This document shows positions 35,562-46,336 of a DNA stretch of 64,000 bases, piece by piece (the stretch's first letter is position 1; each line of letters begins with the position of its first letter). Where the stretch lies: contig CM059624.1 of NCBI GenBank assembly GCA_030435675.1, forward strand, positions 3,124,769 to 3,188,768, written 5' to 3'. Source of the stretch: Steinernema hermaphroditum. Taxonomy: Eukaryota > Nematoda > Chromadorea > Rhabditida > Steinernematidae. Below the pieces are notes generated by a model. That model was not told where the DNA came from, did no database searches, and saw only the letters and a list, made by a program, of their open reading frames with translations. A program made the position numbers and the translations under genes.

Positions 35562-36792
35562 ATTTGGACGTCTCTTCTATCAACAGCTTGTGGCGCAGAA
35601 CAGTTGCACAAAGAATCGAAATGATCGACTCTCGCGATTGCCTCCCTCGCTGACTCGTCCAAAGGGGATGAAAGGCGGAGTTTCTGAATGCGTTTCATGG
35701 GGGTGTAGAGGACGCTCCAGACCGTAGATCTACGGGACAATCCATTGCCATGTTTAGGCTGTCAATCTGTCTAACACGCATCTCATTTTTACACTTTTAA
35801 ACCGAAAAAATTGACCGGTCTTTATCACAAATGCAGAGAGAGGCTTATTAGCATATCCTTATTTTACTTTCTCTTTTGGTGCGCCAGACAACAAAACGTA
35901 ACCCGTTATGTTATCTTATTCGTACCTTTTAATGCCATATCACTCGTGGCCATAGTTTCGTAACGCGTGTAACTTTCTGGCGCGGGGTCCTTTCCGCCGC
36001 CGCCGTAACTGTAAACGCAAAAAAAAACGCGTCCGTGTCGGCGCTGCACAAAGACGTTAATTAATGCAAAACTTTGCAAAATTGCAATCAAAAAGATAGA
36101 ATCAATTTCTTTTTAACATTCAGTGTGGCGTCTAGACAGTATTGGACTGATTGCACAGTAGACTTTAAAAGAGAAAAAGGCCGACATTTCCAAATGCCAA
36201 ATATCGGAAACAGGATCTCACCGATCCCATGAAAATCTCCTGCCGAGATGGAGCTGAAAATTGGCATACATAACCGAATGATAACATCAAAAGCTGGCCG
36301 GATTATATGGTTATCTGACCATTTAAATTCCCTTTGAAAGTTGCGTCCAGATGACTATAGTCAACTTTGCCAACGCTATTTTGACTATTTTGTCTATTTC
36401 GACTATTTTGTCTGTTTGGCCGAATTGGGTAGTGCATTGATTGCTATTTTTCGGATCCGGGTTCGCCACTTTTTAGTTTGCTCCATTTCGTGTTCTGTTA
36501 TGGCTAGCAAAAGCTGATTCGCTCTAAGATGAACACTTCGGAAGGTGTTAGTTTTCCGACTATGACATTCATGGAAATCATCGTCACCATCCACCTCTGC
36601 CTAAATCGTATTATCTCATGCAGCATTCTTATGAATTGCATATAAATGTGGACTTCGGAAGGCCGCGTTGTCAGCTCAAGACATACCGCTTGTCAAATAG
36701 CAGTAAATTGCTCTTTCCAACAAGCAATGAGAACACAATTATGCTTCATTAATTTATTTTCAAACAAATATCCATCTTTGTACTGTTTCAAA
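35562..36792. other. Intergenic, 1.2 kb
   Basis: Upstream region of the fused gene and downstream of gene 9. A degenerate CTATTTTGACTATTTTGTCT-like tract lies at 36370-36420. No gene. Confidence 0.4.
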
Positions 36793-37410
36793 TCAGACAC
36801 GATTGAAACGACGCAGCACAGGGTCATCATCGAACACCACATAACTAAGGTTCTCGAGATACTTTCGACATTTGACGAGAACGCAGAGGAACCAAAGCGG
36901 GATTCCCAACAGAGAAACCATGATCGCCAACAAGAAGAAGCAAAAAACACTGAGTTCCAGCAAATTAAAATGGGATATCTTATCCATCGCTTTTCCAGCC
37001 TTGTCGTCCAGGGCCATAACGGTTATGACAAACACAGTGCCGGCTATGACGCACAGGATTTCTATTGCCTGAAAACGCATTTCTTTTGCTAAATAATGAA
37101 TTGTTAGATACCTGCAGTCCGATAGCTGGTGCCAAAAGGCACGGATTATGCCGCCTGACCCCAGCGACAGCGAGGGAACCCACAACAACATATATCAGAC
37201 AGTAAGCAGTCCCGATATAATAAAGATGGCTCTCTCTGACGCCTTGGAATATACTGCCGGGAATGCCAAGTAGTCCAGTTATGATGTGAAACCATCCAAT
37301 GACGATCGCAGCGGTCTAAACATATCGAAAGTGCTAATAATAGAGACGGTAGACAGTGCCTTGATGTGCAAAGATCCGCAGCAGCAGCCGTTCGGTGGGC
37401 TACAGCACAT
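36793..37410 (-). CDS. LAPTM4-like four-TM protein 9
   Basis: Exon 1 from ATG 37410: MCCSPPNGCCCGSLHIK. Exon 2 begins TAAIVIGWFHIITGLLGIP (TM1) after an acceptor at about 37317 and contains YYIGTAYCLIYVVVGSLAVA (TM2) with NPCLLAPAIGLQ. Exon 3: AIEILCVIAGTVFVITVMAL (TM3), LLELSVFCFFLLAIMVSLLG (TM4), then VKCRKYLENLSYVVFDDDP and end RRFNRV. Family alignment places the exon 1 junction right after HIK, where the intron would start GCACTG, so a GC-AG intron is implied; a GT donor a few codons later (ALST insertion, very short intron) is the alternative. Pairs with gene 11 in its CRK(Y/F)LE C-terminal motif. Confidence 0.74.
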
Positions 37411-37878
37411 GCTGACGATAGTTCCAAACTGAAAAGAGAAGCCTGTTTCATACTAACACAAAAGCAACATTAGTCATCGTCTTGAAATGTTCGCAACTCA
37501 TTGATTTTTCCAAATGTCACTTTCACAATGTGTAATTTCGCTGAGATTGGGAACGAGGACGCCCCAAAAATAAGTTGTTTGCACTTTGATAGGATCGATT
37601 CCGAGTTTTTGAGAGGCACAACAATTCCAAATAATGTTTATAATGAACAGAAATTCCAGCAGAAGTGATACGAAACGAAGAAAATTCTCGATATAATTAA
37701 AACAATACTTTTCATCGAACACTAAAACAATCGATCGCGCTTCGATTGGAACAACTAAATATGCTGGCATGTTTGTAAAACTGACAGTAAACGAGAACAA
37801 GATCTGTCGTCGCATCATCATAAAACATGTTTTGATGCGCGTTTGTGTTACAACGGTAAAACTCATTTAATAAAGCAA

Positions 37879-38038
37879 TTACTTCGGTCGGCGTCCTTTG
37901 AGCAGAAGGTTAGTCTTTTCATCGCATCGAAACCCACGCCACACTGATTGGATAGCTGCCTTCAACCCCAACGACGTGTCCTGTGGCGAAGAAAGAACAG
38001 AAGTTGTGACTATGGTGATCTGGATACCTGAAGTCGAG
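37879..38038 (-). CDS. Possible terminal exon of an unrecognised protein
   Basis: After a TTTTTTAG acceptor, one frame reads STSGIQITIVTTSVLSSP, then QDTSLGLKAAIQSVWRGFRC and DEKTNLLLKGRRPK before a TAA stop. The composition looks coding, but I do not recognise a family and upstream exons (perhaps around 38150-38200 or 38290-38550) are uncertain. A 122-codon frame starting just after the stop (37866 down to 37498) is probably 3' untranslated. Confidence 0.3.
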
Positions 38039-39073
38039 CTAAAAAAGTGAGATCCAATACAGGCACAACTCTCTCAACACTGGTGGGAGAAAGCAGAGAT
38101 GATCAAAGAGGTATAGTTTTTGGATACGAAGATCCAAACCTGAAAGCCCGATGACGGCCATCCCTTGTTGATTTAGGCGTGCCAGGAGCACTTTGTATGC
38201 GGCTTTTATGGGAGTTGATTAGAGTGATCAGATGAGGACAATGGTTTTAAAGAGCGTGTGTTGCATCGCTGTAATCAGCTTACGTTAAAACTTACCTTAA
38301 AACTCTTATGATGATGTCACGAACTCGTAGCCACTCACGCGAATACCAAGCTCGCTGCACTGAGGAAGCGCGCGTCGCCAGCTCCAATGAGGTTCTCTGT
38401 TCTGCAGTGAGAAAGTGTGTCCCAACGTAATGATCGCCCCGGTCGAAGGTTTGGAATAGAAGGGAGCAGCAGTTACAGCGTCCCGCCAAAAAAAACCATT
38501 TCCGACGTCTGCGCCTCCAGTCGAATCCTAGCTCTGCACTTTGTACGCTGTGTCCCACCGCCGCCCCTCCACTGGATTCAGCACTTCTCCTCTCTTTTCC
38601 GCATGCCGGCGCAAATTAATAGAATCACCGCCTTTGCCTCTCCTACTGTGCCTCATTTACTCATTTACTGTGTGCGCGGGTTTCGAAGCGACAACGAAGC
38701 GACTCCTACTGTGCTTTGCACTTAAGCCAGAAAAAGTCCGCCAACTGTGCTATGGCATCACTGCTGTGCTTTTCTTGTACTTTTAAGGTGCCCTTAGTTG
38801 AGTCAGGAAATCAAACACTGTGCAAAATGCTAAGGGTCACATAAGGAGCATAGCATCCACATTGAGCGATGCTATTTTTTATGTCCCTATAAAATTCATC
38901 CAAACGTTCGCGCCAAATCATCGCTTTTGGACGAGTCACTGAGGGAAACGCCGATTAGATTGGGAGGCGCGACAATCGATTATTTCATAAGGGAAGTCCT
39001 TCTTCGTGCAGCTGACCCTGCCGCGAACTGTTGATAGAAGAGACGCCCTCATCGCCCATTTGCCCGATCAGCC
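38039..39073. other. Intergenic and upstream region of LAPTM4-like gene 10
   Basis: 1.0 kb. The stretch 38930-39040 directly before gene 10 is similar to 40300-40430, with shared words GCGCGACAATCGATT and GCCGC-AA-TTGTTGA. This makes it a duplicated promoter or 5' region. Confidence 0.45.
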
Positions 39074-39825
39074 ATGCTTTGCGCTAGTGCTAAGCGCTTT
39101 CGCTGTCTCCGTATAACGGTAAGTGCGAGTTTAAGTGAAGTTGATTATGATCATTTGGATTGGCTAAGAAGGCTAATTAATGTCCTAATCAATTCGATAA
39201 CTTTTGAAAATGGTCTATGACATATTCTGCCCAAGCAGCACCCTTTGTCTATCAATGTTATTTTTAGACTGTCGCGACGATCGTTGGAATGGTACATGCG
39301 GTTTTCGGCGCTCTAGTTGCCATCGCGATTATTATCGAAAGCTTCAACGCACCTCGCCACTTTGGACTTATCTCCATCTATTGGATTGCTCAAATGCTCG
39401 TAGGCCTCAGTGCAATCATCGGTGCACAGCGCAAAGTTCCTCATGCTCTCCTTCCAGGTCTTGTACTTAAGGTAATTTTGCTGCTCTTTAACACCTTTAT
39501 TTCAACGGCAGAACATTAGGGTTTCGAGGTCTTCATAATCGGTTTCACCATGGGTATCGCTCTTATTGTCGCGATCGTTACGAAGCTTATGTCCATCAGC
39601 AGCGCTAAGGATTCATTCGAGGGCAGAACCGATCAAGACGTCGTGGCTGGGAATGTTTTCAAGATTATTCCTCACATTTGTGTCCTTGTTCTTATCGTGT
39701 TCTTCTTTCTTCTGATCGTTCCTGCCATCAGCTTTCACGTCTTCCGCAAGTGCCGTTCCTATTTGATCCATCTGAAAAACGTCGAAAGTCGTGGAGACTT
39801 TGAGCTCGGCGTGAACAAAATGTAA
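39074..39825 (+). CDS. LAPTM4-like four-TM protein 10 (inverted orientation)
   Basis: Three exons: 39074-39118 (MLCASAKRFRCLRIT), 39268-39471 and 39520-39825, all phase 0; 184 residues. Exon 2: TVATIVGMVHAVFGALVAIA (TM1), LISIYWIAQMLVGLSAIIGA (TM2), then PHALLPGLVLK. Exon 3: GFEVFIIGFTMGIALIVAIV (TM3), CVLVLIVFFFLLIVPAISFH (TM4), then FRKCRSYLIHLKNVESRGD. It is the only family member on the plus strand. Splice pattern, the RIT/TVA junction and the FEV start of exon 3 are closest to the two modules of the fused gene 8, but it lacks both repeat regions. It may resemble the ancestor of gene 8. An AATAAA occurs at about 39963. Confidence 0.78.
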
Positions 39826-41762
39826 ATTGTGATGGGCCTGTTTAAATGTGTATACTTCCATGACGGCCTAGTCACAACGATAACTGTTGTGGCTAAGCGA
39901 GTTAATCTTACTATACTAGTTTATCTACGATCTTACTATAACCATTCCCATTGAAAAGTACAAATAAAAGAGATATCTTTGTAAGCGACTTTTGTGCCTT
40001 GTGATCTGTGATGAGGTGTTAATGCTCATTTCCGTGGTCGTCTGATAATGCATCCTTTTATTGATGAATAATTTTGCAGTGACAAATGCTGGCGCCAGAC
40101 AGTCGACGTCCGGATGCGTCAGGCAAATGGAGCGCGTTGCAAAAGAGTGACCGACGACGCGGTGAGACGTTCAACGAGTAGCGGCAAGATGGCAACAGGG
40201 GTGCTCTCATTTTATTGCGGCCTGCCGAAAAGAATACGAAAGATAAGGCGCCGAAAGTGTTTACGAAAGAGCTACTGTGTGCTTGCACTGATAGAGTATT
40301 TGCGCCCCTCATGGCCTTTGGGCGACTCGTCGACGGAGGCGCCGATCTCATTGGAACGCGCGACAATCGATTCTTTCCATACGTTGCCCTTTCTTCGCGC
40401 GGGTAATCGCCGCCGCAAGTTGTTGACAGATGCGATATTTAGATACGTCTAGGCCTCCGTCTTGTCGGCCTTTTGTTATAGAGGTTACATATGCTAGTCA
40501 TTACAATCGAGCTGAGTTTGAGGTTATGTCCTGAATCAACGGAATTGCGCAGTGTTAGAAAACTATTGTGGGCGAAAAGAGAGAAAGAAGAGCCAAAAGG
40601 GACAAATATCACAATGTACTTCTCTCTTCGTCGCAGATCACAACGTCTTAGCAGAACTCAATGATGCCATCAGCACGCGAGGGCCTCGAGGCGGCGAAGA
40701 GACAGATTCCGGCGGTGAAGAGTTTCCTGGTCAGATCAACGGGAAGCCACGTACGACCTCTCGAAAGGGCATTTTATACGGCCCACGGCTTTCTCTGATC
40801 GTCTGCATTCTCTTTGCACCGCTCCTCGCTCCTCACCACTTCTCATCTTCTGCGATTGGAACAATTTTCGTACAAATTTCGAACCGACTCGGCTTCGACT
40901 CGTCTCATTTGGCTTGGATTCGGCTCAGTTCACCAGATCATTTGAATTGAATTTATTTGCAATGTCATGAGCTGCCACAGAGTTCTACCTGCATATAACC
41001 TGGTCAACTGTAGGGACTCTTTCTCGCCCGTTTCGCTCCTTGCCGTCTTTGCTCCAAGTCTCGGAGACCAGAAGATGTTGATGCTGGTACAACACCAGCT
41101 TCCGTTTTCTTCATCTGGCCAGTATCATCTAGTCCTGGTGCTGCCAGTGGAAGCCATTAGAAGTTCAGCCTTATCGGTGTCCCATATTTGAAGTCAGTGG
41201 TCTGTGATCAAGACCAACTAAACAGTCACGTGTGGCCTCACTTAGCCGCGAAGACGGTTATCTTTTACAGCATCGTCATCACGGTCTGAAATAAAAGTGG
41301 ACCACTTGTGGCGATCCACACAACGGTTCAACATGTTCCACGCAAACTTCCACTTCCTCTCCGCAGCTCATTGACGTCTTTCACTTTTCTTATTCTTCGG
41401 AATCAACCAACAAATTTATGCTCCGGTACGGATGTCTCACTTCAACCATTCTTCGTTTCTTCTTTCTTTCCGCTGCCTTTGGGTGGCAGATTCAGGAACA
41501 TAATACCTAACACTAAGCCTGGGATCCAATGTGTCTTTGGCCAAAGAGTAGCCCCATTTGCCGGAACAGCGTGAACTCTAGTCAAGTCTCGATCGGCTGA
41601 CCATCTCTCCACCGTATCTTCGGTGATCCTAACGGTCGCACTGTTGGTGGCCTTCACTTTAAAATCAAAGTTGACCGTCAATGGCAATTTTGTTGATGTT
41701 CGAGTTCACCTGGTACAAATGGAATTTATTGGTTATTGTGAAACAAGTAGACTTTAAAGTAA
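39826..41762. other. Intergenic, 1.9 kb, with a duplicated promoter-like segment
   Basis: Holds 40300-40430, a relative of the gene 10 upstream region, without a gene following it. At 40800-40860 CGTCTGC-TCTCTT-GCACCGCTCC words match 11260-11300 upstream of gene 1. An open frame at 41687-41442 (-) has no start codon or known family. Confidence 0.45.
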
Positions 41763-42421
41763 TCAAAAACGAGTGGCTTCGGTGACCACTGCACTCTGAG
41801 CGACCATCGATTGGCCTTTTCCTTCAAGAAATTTCCGACACTTATAGAAGACAACAAGGAACCATATAGTGAAACACAAGACGACACACAGAAGGACAAT
41901 GACAATAGTGCTAAAGCAGCCGATATAGGCGAAATCAATTCCGGTGATGAAAAACGGTTGAATTTCAGGTTCTCGGTAAAAGATGTCGGCCATTGCTTTT
42001 CGCCCTTCCCATGGGTATACAATTGCCATGCTGAGGCAAGCGATGATGACAGAAATAAATACTATTTCGATAGCCTGAACCGTGTTATGAAAAAGTGTTG
42101 AAGTGTTCGTGGCATACCTTCATTACAATGGCCGGATAAAGGCGCTTGTGTTTCTGCCGATCGACCGCATTAACAATGGCAAATGAAACAAATATTTTCA
42201 TGAATAAATATATAACGCTAACAACCGAGAACGGGGACACATGCAGCTTCTTGAAGGCGCTGGCGAGCAGGCCCAGAACACCAATGGCTATTTCGTACCA
42301 TGCTATGGTTTCAGCGACACTCTAAATTAACGTAACACACTGGTGAAGGAATCGTAAAATGCGGAAATACCACAATACCGCCGAAGCCAAAGCAACAAGC
42401 GTGGCGGGGATCGCAATACAT
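41763..42421 (-). CDS. LAPTM4-like four-TM protein 11
   Basis: Exon 1 from ATG 42421: MYCDPRHACCFGFGGIV with a GTATTT donor. Exon 2: SVAETIAWYEIAIGVLGLLA (TM1), SVVSVIYLFMKIFVSFAIVN (TM2), RLYPAIVMK. Exon 3: AIEIVFISVIIACLSMAIVY (TM3), CFSTIVIVLLCVVLCFTIWF (TM4), then FYKCRKFLEGKGQSM and end EATRF. Exon 3 begins with the same AIEI as gene 9 and shares its CRKFLE motif, so the two form a subfamily. The Cys cluster is reduced to ACC in exon 1. Confidence 0.74.
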
Positions 42422-45385
42422 TCCGAATGTGGCATAGCACCACAATGGAAAAATGCGAACAAAGATGTATAAAAGAACGATTAGTCACGTTTGTTTCAAT
42501 TGTTGCGAAAAGGCCCGTGGGAAAATGTCGGTGCGATTCGTAAAGAAATGAAGAAACCCTGGCGAAAGTACGATCTACTCGAACTGGTCGAACCGAAGTT
42601 TCGGCCTAAGATCGAACTCAAAACTGATACTCAAGTAGGCCTTCACTGGTGAACGTCGCCAAGAAGAACCATCGCTAACTCAACTCATTGGACGAACCTC
42701 GATGAAGTCAGAAAGGTGGCGAAGTTGTGCTCTGCAACAGCGTCCTGCACCAAGGACATACTCATACGTTTAGTATCAAATCGCGAAATCCAGATGGTAT
42801 GGTAGTAAGATCATGCCGAGGGTTTGCACAATCAACTCGGGTCGTTATTCCCAGCGGTACATCCCCAATTTGGACTCCTCCTGAAGGAAGTACGAAAAGA
42901 GGTTGATAGTCGGGCCATCAGATGCTAAGAAGTCCTCAAGGGTCAGGATCGACCAAAACTGCGAAGAAGACACAGCAGTTGGGCCAAAGAACGGATGGTT
43001 GTCCCGAAGATAAAGTTGATTAACGCGATGGTTTCGTTGAATAAGAGTGAATTCGACATACTGGTAGGATATAGCAGTTCTCATTGACTACATTGTTGTT
43101 TTAGAATCTTTGCTCGACGTAAACTATCACCAATTTGTTGGTTTCTGGTCCTGCAAAGCAATCGGATGATGAGTTCGATCACGTGTAAGACCCAGAGGTG
43201 TCAGCTTAGATGATAAACGACGAGTTTATTCTTGAGTTTCGAAATTTGGAGCTATAGAATTTGTACGCATTTTGCTATGTTCTCCAGGGCCTTCTTCTCT
43301 CGGGTCTTTGTCTAACATCATCCTTCTAGGCTATGATGAAGCCCGAGACGAATTGACCATCGTGATCGATAGACGAATCATTTATTAAACTATTCAAACA
43401 CGGGTCCTCCGAACCACAGATTGAAACGCGTGCTGCAATGTTTTACCTGTTCGATCGATAAGCGTGTATGCCAGTCGCATGTGACTATCAACAGTACAGT
43501 CGACAGCGGGTGCCATCCATTAAAGCATATGTCTATTCTCATAAGTCATTGCTAATGACTTATGAGAATACAAAATCTAGTAATGAGCAATTAGTATCTT
43601 TTGTATTTTTCCTATATAAACCGAATGCCTTAGGCTGTATTGATTGGTTTCAGAACTCCGTTCACAAACTTGGAAGCCGATGTAGTCGAAGAAGCGGAGC
43701 TCTTTCTGCAGTTCAAGGTGGGTGCGCGACATTTTTTAAGCATATTGAACTCTATTTTCGAGGCCATAGCCGTTTGCTTCATCTATTTTGCTGACGAACT
43801 AAAAATGATTCTATTAGCTGGAGGCCTCTTCAATTCCCTTTATTGCCATGAAGGCCGCAACGATACTGCATTTCGATGTCGTATACTAAGTTACCCGCTC
43901 TGGTTCTTCTGGTTCGTCTTTTCGGCCTCTGTAAGGCGTGCGTCTCCTCCCATTGCAGCAAAATAGCTGCGAACTACATAACACCAGTAAATAACAGTGA
44001 AAACAGAGCGTGTTCCCAATTAAAAACGCATTAAATGTCTAAGGTGGCCTAAACTTTTGCCCAGTTAATTATTTATTTGAGAATTTTTACGGTTTTTTTT
44101 TCATTCTGGGACTTCTTCTTTCCTCATGGTAACTTTGTTTTTTTGCGACGATTTTTCATATGGGGCACTTAGTATTCTTGAAAGTTGCTGGTAGCCCTGC
44201 AAACTGCTAAATAAGGGGGGTGGCCTATACTACATGTATATTGTTCAGCATTGTATTATGTTATCGTTCAGGCTGAGCTTCAAATTCCGAATTTAGGTGC
44301 GATTTGCTGCAGATCAATCACCGTCACCACTGCAATCGATAATAACCAATATAACACAAGCGTGCGATTTGTTTATCGTAGCCAAGGTAAAGATGTCCCT
44401 CTGACAAACATCGAACTTCAATGGGAAGCTTGTAAGCTTCATTCGACACGTAGAACTACGATAATGGTCGATTTCTGGGTAAATTTTTTTGGCTATGGGC
44501 TGTCCTGACGATTCATGGGTCGCCGATGGCCATTTATGCATGGTGAAAATGGCGATCCCTCCATGATCATCCTGATCCATGTTTTCCCATCCATGTTTTG
44601 TACTACCAAAGTTAGTTGATCGAAATTTCATTGAGTCTCTCGTATCAGGGATGGTCGATATCAAAATATCGATGAAGTTTCGGGACTGGAATAACATCTC
44701 TGGTTGTTTGTTACATAAGATCCGCTCACCACTTGGTCACTAAAGAAACGCTCTCTCTCCTCAATAACTATATTAACCCATTGCAGCATATAACTCATGT
44801 TCATTATAGTACAGTTCAATTTTATGAACCAGTCTTTCACAGTTGCAACCAACGTATTCGAAATGCGCGTTGTGGAAATCACCGTGAAGGTTCGGCTCTC
44901 ATCTTGAGCTCCTCGAGAAGAAGGTAGAAATATTATCATGTAACGCATTCAATTTGTATTATTCTAGTTCGAAACATCCATATGCCCTCCTTTCGACGAA
45001 TTCCTCAGCCTCAGCGATTCCCATCCTCTGTGGTCAGTTTCCGCTTGACATAAACGGCATCAACTTTCCCTACATGATTTGGACGAGTACTCATCCCCCT
45101 AATGAATGAATTAGTAATAATCTGTTCGCATAAATAGCATACGTTTTAAGTGTAGTCACTGTTCAACTCCCAATATTGACGTCAGGTGTTTTCACATGGA
45201 AGACTCTCGGCCGAGAAGGGAACACAAGGATAGACATAGTAGGGACAGGCAGATTCTCACATACGCCCCTCGCTGCTCTACAACGCCGACTTTTGTTTTT
45301 TCGAGGCGCTACCAATCGGCCGAAGTATCTACGAAATAGAAAGACTGAGTTCATGAACTTGGCGGTCTTCAAACGAAATCGAAAA
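42422..45385. other. Intergenic, 3.0 kb
   Basis: No gene supported. Contains the 17-bp hairpin at 43534-43570. Short TCGAAC/CGAACC words at 42570-42630 resemble those at 5500-5590. An open plus frame at 43640-43966 with hydrophobic stretches is not tied to any family. Confidence 0.4.
43534..43570. repeat. Perfect 17-bp inverted repeat (hairpin)
   Basis: Arms 43534-43550 and 43554-43570 (TATTCTCATAAGTCATT) are exact reverse complements around a GCT loop. It lies in non-coding DNA. Confidence 0.85.
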
Positions 45386-46336
45386 ATGTGTGACTTTCCA
45401 GCCTATGAACTGCAACAACAATTTCCAATAGCATCAGGAATGGAGTACGTGTCGGTCGCCTTCGCATCTGCAGTCATCCAAATTTTGGACGATTTCGCAA
45501 GAGAGAGACTATGCCTGATCGGTTCCTCTACGTGGAGCCAAGAAGCCGAGATCAGTCTGCGCGAAAGTGCCCGAATCGAAGTACGCATCTTTGCCGAACG
45601 GAACAAGCAGATAATAGCCAAAATGTATTGTAATATTGAGCTTGTTGAACGTACGTTACCATTTATGAATCGCTTTGTCAGCCAAGTCGATTTTACAATC
45701 ACTGGAGCAGGGTCAAAGGAAGATGTGGACTATACTCTCGGTGACTTTGAAGAAGAGGATGTGGATGGAAAAGTGATGGATATTGTGAATTTCAGACCAC
45801 TTCCAGAATTCCGACAACTTTTAGTTAAGTCGGTCAAGAAGGACTCGAATCAATTCGACATATCCGGAATCCTGTGTTCCCTTAAAACTCCCAGAACGTC
45901 CTTCATTTTCTTCGACAATATCCGCGGATACTCTACAGAACTGGAGACATTTCTGACCTGCGCAGCACGGTGTGTCAACCCTGGCCTCAATATGTATCTT
46001 CGAAATAGCGACATCTCTGATGAATGCTTGAAATGCATAACAGAAATACTAAAAACGCGCAAATGCGAAATTCTTGAAGTTGCAAATTGTAGCCATCAGT
46101 TTGATATGGAGACGTTCAAAGGGTTCATGAAGTTCACTTCGCAGAGTTGGAAACGGGTCAAGTTCACAACTGACCTGCCTGAAGAATGCCTTACGCTGGA
46201 ACATCTCATTCAAGTTCTCACTCGGCCAGAAGATGGGCTCACTGCTGAAGAATCTGACCGAGGGTATCAGGTTGTGTTCCCCGGTGGGGCGACTTGTTAT
46301 CTCGAGAATGGTATATACGGAGTGAGGATGCAATGA
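45386..46336 (+). CDS. Single-exon nematode-type protein, possibly F-box-like
   Basis: A 316-residue frame opens at ATG 45386 (MCDFPAYELQQQFPIASGM); the frame is open further upstream, but that part lacks coding character. Visible features: an N-terminal helix-rich part (SVAFASAVIQILDDFARERL), a middle with acidic stretch DYTLGDFEEEDVDGKVMDIV, and a C-terminal part with repeated hydrophobic strands (CLKCITEILKTRKCEILEVA, EECLTLEHLIQVLTRPEDGL) and end GIYGVRMQ. The layout, a short N-terminal box then leucine-rich strands, resembles fast-evolving nematode F-box-like families, but no diagnostic motif is seen. It has no introns, unlike its neighbours. I do not assign a function. Confidence 0.6.
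   Translation: MCDFPAYELQQQFPIASGMEYVSVAFASAVIQILDDFARERLCLIGSSTWSQEAEISLRESARIEVRIFAERNKQIIAKMYCNIELVERTLPFMNRFVSQVDFTITGAGSKEDVDYTLGDFEEEDVDGKVMDIVNFRPLPEFRQLLVKSVKKDSNQFDISGILCSLKTPRTSFIFFDNIRGYSTELETFLTCAARCVNPGLNMYLRNSDISDECLKCITEILKTRKCEILEVANCSHQFDMETFKGFMKFTSQSWKRVKFTTDLPEECLTLEHLIQVLTRPEDGLTAEESDRGYQVVFPGGATCYLENGIYGVRMQ

Noticed and set aside
37498..37866. 122-codon hydrophobic minus-strand frame
   Set aside because: Starts 12 bases after the stop of a better candidate exon and lacks the family signatures of its neighbours; most likely untranslated or intergenic.
41442..41687. Minus-strand frame TVNFDFKVKATNSATVRITE with a possible TM
   Set aside because: No ATG, upstream stop, no partner exon or recognised family.
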